Below are positions 1 to 7,495 of a stretch of 41,849 nt of DNA, one piece after another (the first letter of the stretch is position 1; each line of letters starts with the position of its first letter). A program made the translations under genes and the position numbers. Below the pieces are notes generated by a model. The model was not told the origin of the DNA. It worked only from the letters and a program-made list of their open reading frames with translations, and did no database searches. Source of the DNA: Bacteroidales bacterium (GTDB taxonomy: Bacteria; Bacteroidota; Bacteroidia; Bacteroidales; UBA7960); NCBI GenBank assembly GCA_007123065.1, contig SKSI01000081.1, forward strand, positions 1-41,849, in the 5' to 3' direction.

Positions 1-2
1 AT

Positions 3-575
3 GAGCAGGATCATTTTGAGTATTTTGAATCACTCAGCAAATCTCTCTCTGAAGTATATCCGACCAATAAGCACGTAATGGATTTAAATCGCAGGGTAGG
101 AAGACATCACAGAGACCTTGACCGTCGGAATCATTTTGGTGGCAACCTTGATAAAGGAAGCATTGCACCCGAAATTGTTTTGCCGGACACCTCGGGATCA
201 ATGACTGCCCTGTCTTCTTTGCGTGGAAACTATGTGCTTATCGATTTCTGGGCTGCCTGGTGCACGCCTTGCCGCGAAGCGAATCCGCAACTGCTCGAGA
301 TATATGAACAATATCGCGATTATGGGTTTGAAATTTACGGTATTTCTCTGGACCGCACCCGCGATCAATGGATACAGGGGATAAACGAGGATAAGATAGA
401 CTGGGTTCAGGTAAGTGATCTGCGATTCTGGAATTCTCCAGTTGTAAGCCTATACAATATCCAGGGAATTCCTTACGCCGTTTTGGTTTGTCCGGAAGGT
501 ACAATCCTTCAAAAAGGGATAACAATTCCTGAATTAAGGGAGTTTCTAAAAGCTCGCTTTGATAACCTGCCCTAA
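3..575 (+). CDS. TlpA-like thioredoxin-family protein (5' end cut by window)
   Basis: The reading frame is open from base 3 to the stop at 573-575, so the gene begins upstream of the window. The ATG at 78 is internal to this frame. The visible C-terminal part is a thioredoxin fold of the TlpA/AhpC-TSA type: 'GSIAPEIVLPD' at its start, then 'YVLIDFWAAWCTPCREANP' with the WCxxC redox motif (WCTPC), and the cis-Pro segment 'IQGIPYAVLV'. Such proteins are periplasmic or envelope-anchored disulfide reductases in Bacteroidetes and usually carry an N-terminal DUF4369-like domain, which is probably what has been cut off (inference). The stop lies 1 bp from the end of the convergent cupin gene, so no terminator fits between them. 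Confidence 0.85.
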   Translation, partial: EQDHFEYFESLSKSLSEVYPTNKHVMDLNRRVGRHHRDLDRRNHFGGNLDKGSIAPEIVLPDTSGSMTALSSLRGNYVLIDFWAAWCTPCREANPQLLEIYEQYRDYGFEIYGISLDRTRDQWIQGINEDKIDWVQVSDLRFWNSPVVSLYNIQGIPYAVLVCPEGTILQKGITIPELREFLKARFDNLP

Positions 576-576
576 A

Positions 577-1164
577 CTACCAGAGCTTTTCAACATCATA
601 AGCATTCTCTTCAATACGGCTATAATGGTCTGAAGGGAGGTCCCAGGCCAGCCGGGTCGCTTTTTCATTTAACACGGCGAGTTTCCTGTTTTGTGCATCA
701 AAAAGCAACGTGCCATTATAATCATAAAATGGCGGGTAATAGATATGAAGGGCTATTGTGGGTTCAAGGGGAGAAGTGTTTTGAAGTTTATGGATCACGT
801 TATATGGCTCATAGATGATCTCACCAGGCTTGAAGGTCTTCGTAGGATGAAGATATACCTTCCTTTTCCGGGCTGCATAACCGTAAATTGTTTCACTTAC
901 AAGCCCTTTTAAAGGAATAACATAACCCCAGAAATTTTTATGCTGGTGGATCGGTAAAAGAAATTGTGGTGGCCATATCGATAAAAAAACCTGAAAAGGT
1001 TGATCAGAAATGCTTATTTTGGCATACGCCTCAGTAGAATGACCTTCCAGGTAAGATTCATATTCAATTTTTGTAAAGTCTGTTTTTGTCAATAATTCGT
1101 GCGTCCTGGCAGGTGTGATCGATTTTTTGTCTGTTTGTTCTAAAACTTGTAGCAGGTTTTTCAT
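577..1164 (-). CDS. Cysteine-dioxygenase-like cupin protein
   Basis: A 195-residue protein resembling type I cysteine dioxygenases. Two family signatures are visible: 'IHQHKNFWGYVIPLKG' (H73 and H75) and 'VIHKLQN' (H125), which match the three-His Fe(II) site. 'LHIYYPP' supplies H140 and Y142 at the positions of the conserved outer-sphere His and Tyr of mammalian CDO. The cysteine of the mammalian Cys-Tyr cross-link is replaced by Gly (G80), as is usual for bacterial members. The expected reaction is O2-dependent oxidation of a small thiol such as cysteine or a mercapto-acid; the substrate cannot be read from the sequence. It is an isolated gene, divergent from lpxH and tail-to-tail with the thioredoxin. 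An O2-using enzyme is of some note beside the otherwise anaerobic-looking metabolism. Confidence 0.75.
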   Translation of the reverse strand: MKNLLQVLEQTDKKSITPARTHELLTKTDFTKIEYESYLEGHSTEAYAKISISDQPFQVFLSIWPPQFLLPIHQHKNFWGYVIPLKGLVSETIYGYAARKRKVYLHPTKTFKPGEIIYEPYNVIHKLQNTSPLEPTIALHIYYPPFYDYNGTLLFDAQNRKLAVLNEKATRLAWDLPSDHYSRIEENAYDVEKLW

Positions 1165-1391
1165 GATTATTCCCTTTGCTGTTTTTTATGTGTTGTGAAT
1201 GAAGTTATTATACCCCGAAATATGTTTTTTTCGGGACCATAAATATAACACAATTTGTATAAATATGCTGATTTATTTTGATTGTTCGTAATAACAAGAA
1301 TCTTGACGCGCTTTCCACTATTTTATTTTACTTTTGCTTATTGACGAAATAATCAATAGGTTTGCCTGACATTTTTGTTTGACAGAAAGCG
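1165..1391. other. Divergent intergenic region between cupin and lpxH
   Basis: This 227-bp AT-rich spacer separates two divergently transcribed genes. The lpxH-side promoter is given separately. I could not find a matching CAAAnnTA (minus-strand -7) element for the cupin gene, and I see no coding potential or strong hairpin. Confidence 0.5.
1333..1364 (+). promoter_or_regulatory. Bacteroidetes-type promoter for lpxH
   Basis: TTTG at 1333-1336 is followed after 20 bp by TAGGTTTG at 1357-1364. This matches the Bacteroidetes -33 (TTTG) and -7 (TAnnTTTG) boxes with normal spacing. The inferred transcription start near 1370 gives a leader of about 20 nt to the ATG at 1392. Confidence 0.6.
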
Positions 1392-2171
1392 ATGCCGGAT
1401 CATAAAAAAATATATTTTGTTTCCGATAGCCATTTGGGTGTTCCGGATGCGGATAAAAGCAGACAGCGGGAAGACTTATTGGTTTCCTGGCTCGATGATG
1501 CCGGCAGGGACGCGAAAGCCATATTTTTACTCGGAGATATTTTCGATTTTTGGTTTGAATATCGAAGTGTTGTGCCCAAAGGATTTGTGCGTTTACTGGG
1601 TAAACTTGCTTCACTGGCTGATCAAGGGATTGAAATTCATTACTTTATAGGTAACCACGACATGTGGGTATTTGATTACTTTGAAAAGGAAATTGGTGTC
1701 ACAATGCATCGAGAACCTTTTAAGACCATCATAATGGGTAAAACTTTCTATGTTGGCCATGGTGATGGATTGGGTCCGGGCGATCGTGGATATAAACTTT
1801 TAAAAGCATTTTTCAGATGCCGGTTTTGCCAGAAGCTCTTTTCATTCCTGCATCCCGGCTTTGGTATCGGAATGGCCAGATTCTTTTCCAAAAGAAGCCG
1901 AGTTGCCAACAACAGCAATCCTGAAGTATACAATGGGAAGGAAAATGAAAGCTTGTATCACTATTGCCGGCAAGTATTGCAGAAAGATCAGGTTGATTAT
2001 TTCCTCTTCGGACACCGGCACCTTCCCCTGGATCTGGATATCGCTCCGGGTGTGCGTTATATCAATACCGGCGACTGGGTCAAGTATTTTTCCTATGCTG
2101 TTTTTGATGGAACCAACCTTGAGCTAAAGACTTTTAGAAAGCCTGAAGATGATGCCACTCTGAAGCAATGA
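1392..2171 (+). CDS. lpxH: UDP-2,3-diacylglucosamine diphosphatase (LpxH-type)
   Basis: A 259-residue calcineurin-like metallophosphoesterase with all the LpxH metal-binding motifs: D12-x-H14 in 'VSDSHLG', D49 in 'LLGDIFDFW', 'GNHD' at residues 87-90, 'GHGDG' at about 122-126 and 'GHRH' near residue 205. LpxH hydrolyses UDP-2,3-diacylglucosamine to lipid X at the cytoplasmic face of the inner membrane, an early step of lipid A synthesis, so the organism should make LPS. The length is normal, and the ATG is preferred because it lies about 20 nt downstream of a good promoter. It is monocistronic here and convergent with the histidine kinase gene 16 bp away. A related phosphoesterase of another specificity is possible but less likely. 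Confidence 0.85.
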   Translation: MPDHKKIYFVSDSHLGVPDADKSRQREDLLVSWLDDAGRDAKAIFLLGDIFDFWFEYRSVVPKGFVRLLGKLASLADQGIEIHYFIGNHDMWVFDYFEKEIGVTMHREPFKTIIMGKTFYVGHGDGLGPGDRGYKLLKAFFRCRFCQKLFSFLHPGFGIGMARFFSKRSRVANNSNPEVYNGKENESLYHYCRQVLQKDQVDYFLFGHRHLPLDLDIAPGVRYINTGDWVKYFSYAVFDGTNLELKTFRKPEDDATLKQ

Positions 2172-2187
2172 TTGTCGGTATTTTCCA

Positions 2188-3291
2188 TTAATTTGTTAAT
2201 GGGGGTATAGATATTCTGAAGGTTGTTCCTTTTTCTTTTCCGGACTCAAAGCTTACTTTTCCGTGCAGGTATTTCTCTGTGAGGATCTTAATACTATATG
2301 TGCCCCATCCGCGTCCGCGTGATTTTGTTGAAAACGATTTCTGAAACAGCTTTAGCTGGTCTTTTTCGGGGATAAATTCCGGGTTGTGTACTAAAAAAAC
2401 AGCACGGTTATCGTGTTGATCGATCTTGCCTGCAATGCTTACACCGTCTATGCCATTACCCGCCTCCAGCGCATTTTTCAATAAATTGATAAGAACCTGG
2501 CGCAGCAACGTGCGTTCCGTTGTGATGCTGCTGTTTTCGTCACAGTCAATATGGATATCCCTTTTCGCAAATCGTTGAATGCTGCGCAATGCCTTTACCA
2601 CATCGTTTAGGATCGTTTTAAGCGACACCTCCGAAAAGTTTGTTTCCAATGTATGTGTTTCGGCGTTGCTTAAAAGTTTGTATGACTGTATCTCATCGGC
2701 TATATTGGTGGAGACTTCCCCAAGCATTGTTCTGACTTTTTCAGGAGGAATCATCTCGAATGTTTCGCTGATTCCCTGCAATACCGAGGCTGTGTTTAAG
2801 ATGTCATGAAGGAAAATGTTCTCCAGCATTTGCCGCCTTTTCTTTTCACTGATGTCTTCCAGCGCACAAAAAATATAATGCCTTCCTTTATGAATGAATG
2901 GTTTTGTTGTGACGCTCAATGTAAGGGATGCGCCATTTTTTAGTGCAATATTGCACTCACTGGATCCATTTTCTCCCCGCTGACTGGCGGAAATGGCAAT
3001 ATTGAAGCCGCAAACCTTGCAAAATTCTGATGAACCACAGCCAAGTTCACCCTTTTCTGCATTGATGCATCCAAGGCATGTGCCAGGAAGATGCCCTTTT
3101 GCTGCATTGCCGACGGCTTCATTGGCATCAACCGGATTCCGGTTGAGGTAAATAACCTGTCGCTCCGTGTTGAGGATCATGATGACGTTAGGTGCATCCT
3201 CAAGCAAACGGGCAAATTGCAAGCTTTCTAAAATTCCTTTTACCTGCCGTTGAGCAGCATCAAGATTGCCGTTATATTTGTTGTGGCGCAT
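2188..3291 (-). CDS. Soluble PAS-domain histidine kinase with a cysteine cluster
   Basis: A 367-residue cytoplasmic sensor kinase with no membrane segment. Residues about 25-145 form a PAS-like domain ('NVIMILNTERQVIYLN') carrying five closely placed cysteines, C72, C75, C85, C91 and C94, in a CxxC...C...CxxC arrangement. The H-box is 'NIFLHDILNTASVLQG' with phospho-acceptor H162. The ATPase domain has an N-box 'LLRQVLINLLKNALEAG' and a G2-type loop 'GRGWGTYSIKIL'. The usual DxG of the G1 box is replaced by 'VHNPEFI', as in a known subgroup of such kinases. No response regulator lies nearby, so the partner is elsewhere. The cysteines suggest redox, metal or cofactor sensing, which is inference. 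Confidence 0.85.
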   Translation of the reverse strand: MRHNKYNGNLDAAQRQVKGILESLQFARLLEDAPNVIMILNTERQVIYLNRNPVDANEAVGNAAKGHLPGTCLGCINAEKGELGCGSSEFCKVCGFNIAISASQRGENGSSECNIALKNGASLTLSVTTKPFIHKGRHYIFCALEDISEKKRRQMLENIFLHDILNTASVLQGISETFEMIPPEKVRTMLGEVSTNIADEIQSYKLLSNAETHTLETNFSEVSLKTILNDVVKALRSIQRFAKRDIHIDCDENSSITTERTLLRQVLINLLKNALEAGNGIDGVSIAGKIDQHDNRAVFLVHNPEFIPEKDQLKLFQKSFSTKSRGRGWGTYSIKILTEKYLHGKVSFESGKEKGTTFRISIPPLTN

Positions 3292-3343
3292 AGATTCTGT
3301 TCAATACTTTTGATGGCTAAGGTACAAAAAATAAAAAATCGTG

Positions 3344-3351
3344 TATTTTTG
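3344..3351 (+). promoter_or_regulatory. -7 promoter box for the DUF4301 gene
   Basis: TATTTTTG matches TAnnTTTG. It overlaps an upstream in-frame GTG (3341), which would therefore not be transcribed as a start. This supports translation from the ATG at 3374, about 18 nt after the inferred transcription start. No convincing -33 box was seen. Confidence 0.5.
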
Positions 3352-3373
3352 TTATGAATTAAACCAATTAACC

Positions 3374-4912
3374 ATGCTGAACGAAAAAGATATCAGACAA
3401 CTGGAAGAAAAAGGGATAAGCCGTGAACTCCTCCTGGAACAGATCAATCGCTTTAAAAATGGTTTTTTACCATTGCGGCTTGACAAGCCGGCAACTGCGC
3501 TGGATGGCATCCTTGTTCCCGATGATGCGGCAACCAGGAAAATGGTGACATTGTTTGATCGTTCAGGGAGTGAATATTCCATGCTGAAGTTTGTTCCCGC
3601 CAGCGGAGCTGCCACCCGCATGTTTAAGGATGTGTTTGTCTGGCTGGATCTTCTGAAGGCGGGAGTAGGTGCGGATGAATTGTTGCAAGACAACAGGGAG
3701 GCCGCGAGGTTTTTTGAGAATATCGAGAAACTTGCTTTCTGGGATAATCTTAGACTGGTGATGGATAAGGATGACCTGGATGCGGACCACCTTCTGGAGT
3801 CAAAAAATTATTTACCGATTCTTGATTATCTGCTTTTTGATGCAGGGTTGGATTATGCTTCGCTACCTAAAGCACTGATTGCTTTTCACCAGTACGATGG
3901 TTATACACGGACAGCTATGGAAGAGCATCTGGTGGAGGGTGCTTTCCATACAGTTGATGCATCAGAAGCAGTCAGGGTCCACTTTTCTCTGTCTCCGGAA
4001 CATACCGGAAAGTTTGAACACTTGCTGAATCAAGTCCGTGAAAAATATGAAAACAGATACTCAGTAAAATATGAGGTTGCCTGGTCTGTGCAAAAATCAT
4101 CAACGGATACCATTGCCGTGGGGCTCGATAACCTGCCATTCAGGGAAAGAGACGGTAGTCTGCTGTTCAGGCCCGGCGGACACGGTGCGCTGATCCGCAA
4201 TCTCCAGGATCTTGATGCAGATATTATTTTTATCAAAAATATCGATAATGTTGTACCGGATCACCTCAAGCAGGAAACAATAAAATGGAAAAAAGCACTG
4301 GGCGGATTGCTGATTGACAGGATGGAGGAGGCCCACAAGTGGTTGAGACGGATTGATGATGGCGTGCTTACCCTTTTGGAGTATAAAGAGGCTTTGACCT
4401 TTGCCGGTGACCAGCTAAATATTGACATTTCCCTGTTTCCTGAGAATTTAGCTGATGGCACCCCTGTGCTTTATAATGCCCTGAACCGGCCCATTCGGGT
4501 GTGCGGCATGGTTAAAAATGAGGGGGAGCCGGGCGGCGGTCCTTTCTGGATAAGAGATGCAAAAGGGAGCAGGTCATTGCAAATTGTGGAAATGTCACAA
4601 ATCAACCTGGATGATCCTGAACAAAAAAAACTGGTGGAACAGGCCACGCATTTCAACCCCGTGGACATTGTTTGTTGCATAAAAAACCATAACGGGGAGT
4701 TTTTTGATCTTCAGGAGTTTGTTGACCCGGAAACCGGTTTCATAAGTCATAAATCCAAGGATGGTAAGGCGTTGAAAGCACTGGAACTTCCCGGACTATG
4801 GAATGGCGCGATGGCAGGCTGGAATACGATTTTCGTTGAAGTGCCGGCAATCACCTTTAACCCGGTTAAAACCATCAACGACCTTTTACGCAACGAACAC
4901 CAGCAGCAATAA
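3374..4912 (+). CDS. DUF4301 family protein
   Basis: A 512-residue protein that begins 'MLNEKDIRQLEEKGIS', the usual start of the Bacteroidetes DUF4301 family, and is close to the family's normal length. Family-like segments include 'FVPASGAATRMFKD' near the N-terminus, 'FRPGGHGALIRNLQDLDADIIF' in the middle (a glycine-rich loop reminiscent of nucleotidyltransferases) and 'NEGEPGGGPFW'. The function is not established, and a nucleotide-sugar-transferase-like fold is only an impression from the loops. There is no signal peptide or membrane helix, so it is probably cytoplasmic. An in-frame GTG at 3341 was rejected because it lies within the promoter box. It is divergent from the histidine kinase and convergent with the TlpA-like gene. 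Confidence 0.85.
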   Translation: MLNEKDIRQLEEKGISRELLLEQINRFKNGFLPLRLDKPATALDGILVPDDAATRKMVTLFDRSGSEYSMLKFVPASGAATRMFKDVFVWLDLLKAGVGADELLQDNREAARFFENIEKLAFWDNLRLVMDKDDLDADHLLESKNYLPILDYLLFDAGLDYASLPKALIAFHQYDGYTRTAMEEHLVEGAFHTVDASEAVRVHFSLSPEHTGKFEHLLNQVREKYENRYSVKYEVAWSVQKSSTDTIAVGLDNLPFRERDGSLLFRPGGHGALIRNLQDLDADIIFIKNIDNVVPDHLKQETIKWKKALGGLLIDRMEEAHKWLRRIDDGVLTLLEYKEALTFAGDQLNIDISLFPENLADGTPVLYNALNRPIRVCGMVKNEGEPGGGPFWIRDAKGSRSLQIVEMSQINLDDPEQKKLVEQATHFNPVDIVCCIKNHNGEFFDLQEFVDPETGFISHKSKDGKALKALELPGLWNGAMAGWNTIFVEVPAITFNPVKTINDLLRNEHQQQ

Positions 4913-4928
4913 GCAAAACCATTTGCCT

Positions 4929-6347
4929 CTAATCCGCCTGTTGAAGAATGTAATCCTGCATAAATCTCGCAAGGTGTTCAGAACCAATGTCTTTGGCAAT
5001 TATTTTTTTGTCACGGTCAAGGACGAATATCTGTGGGATGGCATAAATCTTGTAAACATCCAGGAAGTCTGATTTCCCGTATATGTCGTTCCCGTGAATC
5101 CAGTCGTATTGATAGGTGGTAATGCCGTCCAGCCATTTTTGCTTATCATTTTCAATGTTTATTGCAAAAACACGAACACCCTTTTCCGATAGCTGGTCAT
5201 AAGATTGTTTTAATGATGCAGTGGCTTGCTTGCAAAAGGCACACTCTGCATCCCAGAAGTAGAGTACGAGGTATTCAGCATCAATGGCATGGAGGCGGAT
5301 AGGTTTACCCTCCGGATCGTTAATTTCAAAATCAGGTGCCACATTACCAATCAAAAGGGGCTTCATATCCATTGCCCGGTCAATGATTCGTTTTAGTCTT
5401 TCCTCCTCAACCCAGTCAACGTCACTTGTCATATAATAATTCTCTGCCAGATGTACAAAAACCTTATCCATCCCCAGGTATTGTGAAGACTCTGCATTAT
5501 TGGTGATAAACCACAATGTGTATTTGAACATCTCCTTATTCGCTTTTGCTTTATTCAATACCCGGTCTGCCTCTTTTATGATACTGTCTGGATGTTGAAT
5601 GAGCACATTGTTAAAATAAATCCTTAAACGTGCATGATACACAGGAGTTTGTAAAATTCTGTCATCCAAAAAATCAATATTGTCAAAAAAACGGGATTTA
5701 TAGATCTGATACATCTTTTCCCTGTCCATAGTGCCGTCAGATAATAATGGCGGATCTGGCATTTCCGGATCACGCTGAGCCAGGATGATTCGTGATAACA
5801 AGGCTTCCGGATCTGCTTCAATGATCTCGTTCTGCTTGTTCAGCACTTCTTTGTCCATCGCGGCAAGTTCCTGTTGAATTGCTGACTGTCTTTGAGCAGA
5901 TGTTGCAGACTGATTCAATTCCCTTTCCAGGGCATTGCGTTTTCTGCCCATTTCTCCAAGGAAGTGTATGTAATCGTAAAACAGTTCGTTGTCGCGGGCA
6001 TTCCGGAATGATGCAGTTCCGACCAGATCATCCGCATCCGCCTCGACTTCAAATATTTGATTGCTGTCAATAATGATCTCAAAATTTTTGTCATCATCGA
6101 GAACTACCAGGTACATACCGGGAACAAGCGGCTCTTCACCGGTAAAAACAAAGCTGTTGGCATTATCAACATAAGCCGTGTCAGCGAGGTATTGCCTGTT
6201 GCCAAAATGATAGGCTAGATAGATTTCTGTCCCATCATAATTATTGATATTAATGCCAATATGATGACCTTTTTCTGCATGGGCTGACATTGTAAGCAGG
6301 AGCAAGATTAGATTCAGCAAAATGTATTGGCGAATTATTTTTTTCAT
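4929..6347 (-). CDS. Periplasmic TlpA-like thiol-disulfide oxidoreductase with DUF4369/DUF5106-type N-terminal domains
   Basis: A 472-residue exported protein. Residues 1-24 form a signal peptide (KK near the start, a Leu-rich core, 'SAHA' before the likely cleavage site). Residues about 28-115 resemble DUF4369 ('YDGTEIYLAYHFGNRQYLADTAYV'), and the helical middle resembles DUF5106. Residues about 335-472 are thioredoxin-like: 'GNVAPDFEIND', then 'LYFWDAECAFCKQA' with active site CAFC, and 'YAIPQIFVLDRDKKI' with the cis-Pro. It probably acts as a reductant or disulfide-handling protein in the periplasm; the substrate is unknown. It lies 45 bp downstream of the DUF5063 gene on the same strand and may be co-transcribed with it. 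Confidence 0.85.
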   Translation of the reverse strand: MKKIIRQYILLNLILLLLTMSAHAEKGHHIGININNYDGTEIYLAYHFGNRQYLADTAYVDNANSFVFTGEEPLVPGMYLVVLDDDKNFEIIIDSNQIFEVEADADDLVGTASFRNARDNELFYDYIHFLGEMGRKRNALERELNQSATSAQRQSAIQQELAAMDKEVLNKQNEIIEADPEALLSRIILAQRDPEMPDPPLLSDGTMDREKMYQIYKSRFFDNIDFLDDRILQTPVYHARLRIYFNNVLIQHPDSIIKEADRVLNKAKANKEMFKYTLWFITNNAESSQYLGMDKVFVHLAENYYMTSDVDWVEEERLKRIIDRAMDMKPLLIGNVAPDFEINDPEGKPIRLHAIDAEYLVLYFWDAECAFCKQATASLKQSYDQLSEKGVRVFAINIENDKQKWLDGITTYQYDWIHGNDIYGKSDFLDVYKIYAIPQIFVLDRDKKIIAKDIGSEHLARFMQDYILQQAD

Positions 6348-6392
6348 TTTTCCCCTTTATTTTAATTTTTCACTTTTCATTTTTCACTCAAC
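6348..6392 (-). repeat. Simple TTTTTCAC/TTTTCAT repeat in a 45-bp spacer
   Basis: The spacer between the TlpA-like and DUF5063 genes contains TTTTTCAC, TTTTCAT and TTTTTCAC in succession. Read on the other strand, it is the same low-complexity GTGAAAAATGAAAA type as the ATGAAAA array at 18401-18421. Confidence 0.5.
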
Positions 6393-6941
6393 TTACAGCT
6401 CCCAGCTTTCATCCTTTAATATATCCGGACTGATGTCTTCCTTAAAAAGTATCTGATGTACTGCTGATAGTGCCTGGATTGCAGCAGGCCCCCAGCGCCA
6501 TTTGTACAATGAGGTAATGTTTGCGATGGCGTTTTGACGTGCAATCTGAATATTTTTCTGATACAGCATGATGAAATCCTTCATGTCCTGGTAAATATCT
6601 GCCATGTTGTCTGACAGACTGGCTTCTGTAGAATCAAAATTGTGGTCATGTATATAGTAGGTGTCCAGATTGCCAAATTTATCTCGCAGGTCTTTAAACA
6701 CTGTCTCCCAATCCTCCTCGGTTATATAGCGTTCATTGTGTGCGTCGCTGTTCAATGGTAATTCCGGTAGCATTGCCCCTTTTAAATACAATAATGGAGC
6801 CATTTTATGAAAATAGTTCAAAATATCTTCCAGCTTATAAGATGCTGCTTTTTCAAAAAACAGACAATATTCGTTGGCTACCGTCAGCATTTCAATAACA
6901 GGTGTTGAAACGGTAGGGTCATCTGTTTGATTTTTATTCAT
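6393..6941 (-). CDS. DUF5063 domain-containing protein
   Basis: A 182-residue acidic, mostly helical cytoplasmic protein. Its opening 'TPVIEMLTVANEYCLFFEKA', the following 'FHKMAPLLYLKGAMLPELP' and the C-terminal 'YKWRWGPAAIQALSAVHQIL' match the DUF5063 family, whose function is unknown. There is no signal peptide or catalytic motif to read. It is the first gene of a probable two-gene unit with the downstream TlpA-like gene and is divergent from the tRNA-Leu pair. The region upstream holds CAAAGGTT on the plus strand, one mismatch from a minus-strand -7 box. Confidence 0.75.
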   Translation of the reverse strand: MNKNQTDDPTVSTPVIEMLTVANEYCLFFEKAASYKLEDILNYFHKMAPLLYLKGAMLPELPLNSDAHNERYITEEDWETVFKDLRDKFGNLDTYYIHDHNFDSTEASLSDNMADIYQDMKDFIMLYQKNIQIARQNAIANITSLYKWRWGPAAIQALSAVHQILFKEDISPDILKDESWEL

Positions 6942-6986
6942 AATGTAACTTGGTTTGTTTTGATTTTACAAAGGTTGTTTTTTTTG

Positions 6987-7016
6987 TTGAATTGAAAAAG
7001 ATTTTTTGTAGTTTTG
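6987..7016 (+). promoter_or_regulatory. Promoter for the tRNA-Leu genes
   Basis: TTG at 6987-6989, then 19 bp, then TAGTTTTG at 7009-7016. This matches the Bacteroidetes -33/-7 pattern and ends 12 bp before the mature 5' end of the first tRNA. Confidence 0.6.
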
Positions 7017-7028
7017 CACCGCTATTCT

Positions 7029-7112
7029 GCCCAGATGGTGAAATTGGTAGACACGCTACTTTGAGGGGGTAGTGGCCGCAAGGCCGTGCAAGTTCGAGTC
7101 TTGTTCTGGGCA
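7029..7112 (+). tRNA. tRNA-Leu (anticodon GAG)
   Basis: The 84-nt class II tRNA has acceptor stem GCCCAGA (7029-7035) pairing with TCTGGGC (7105-7111) and discriminator A at 7112. The anticodon stem CTACT/GGTAG encloses loop TTGAGGG at 7061-7067, giving anticodon GAG at 7063-7065, which reads CUC and CUU. The long variable arm (GGCCGCAAGGCC) and the TTCGAGTC T-loop are present. CCA is not encoded. Confidence 0.95.
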
Positions 7113-7186
7113 CAACGATCATCAAGCTGATACGTGTTTTTATCATAGCTAAACACATTTATTGATGAAATGTTCTTAAAAGTACT

Positions 7187-7270
7187 GCCCGGATGGCGAA
7201 ATTGGTAGACGCGCTAGTTTCAGGGACTAGTGTCGGTAACGACGTGAAGGTTCGAGTCCTTTTCCGGGCA
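7187..7270 (+). tRNA. tRNA-Leu (anticodon CAG)
   Basis: A second 84-nt leucine tRNA, 74 bp after the first. Acceptor stem GCCCGGA (7187-7193) pairs with TCCGGGC (7263-7269), with discriminator A at 7270. Stem CTAGT/ACTAG encloses loop TTCAGGG, giving anticodon CAG at 7221-7223, which reads CUG. The D-arm is nearly identical to its neighbour, suggesting an old tandem duplication. CCA is not encoded. No separate promoter was seen in the spacer, so the two are probably transcribed together. Confidence 0.95.
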
Positions 7271-7271
7271 C

Positions 7272-7301
7272 AAAAGGGGTTGATTTTCAACCCCTTTTTT
7301 T
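7272..7301 (+). terminator. Rho-independent terminator of the tRNA-Leu unit
   Basis: The stem AAAAGGGGTTG/CAACCCCTTTT with a 5-nt loop runs into a seven-T tract, starting 2 bp after the second tRNA. It is a textbook intrinsic terminator and the strongest one in the window. Confidence 0.85.
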
Positions 7302-7495
7302 GTATATTCGATCCATATTTTATATTCAGATAAAACCGGAAGCTTTAAACCGGAAGCCGGAAGGAATGCGTTTGGCACTTAAAGTTGAGATTGATAAAGG
7401 TGTTGTGCATTGGACCTTGGTAAAAGAAACGGCTTCAGCAAGGTAATGGCGCAATAAATCAATAAACCAATAAACCACTAATCCAAATACCAATA
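7302..7495. other. Spacer upstream of the phosphohexomutase gene
   Basis: This non-coding stretch contains the 11-bp direct repeat AAACCGGAAGC at 7333-7343 and 7347-7357. No clear TAnnTTTG box was found. The last 40 bp are the octamer repeat described separately. Confidence 0.45.
7453..7495 (+). repeat. AATAAACC-type octamer repeat forming the 5' leader of the next gene
   Basis: Successive 8-mers AATAAATC, AATAAACC, AATAAACC, ACTAATCC, the 7-mer AAATACC, then AATA run directly into the ATG at 7496. Only the first three units are near-identical; the rest are degenerate. Confidence 0.6.

Noticed and set aside
4030..4461. Several short antisense frames inside the DUF4301 gene
   Set aside because: They overlap one another in different frames within a conserved gene and show no start context or motifs.
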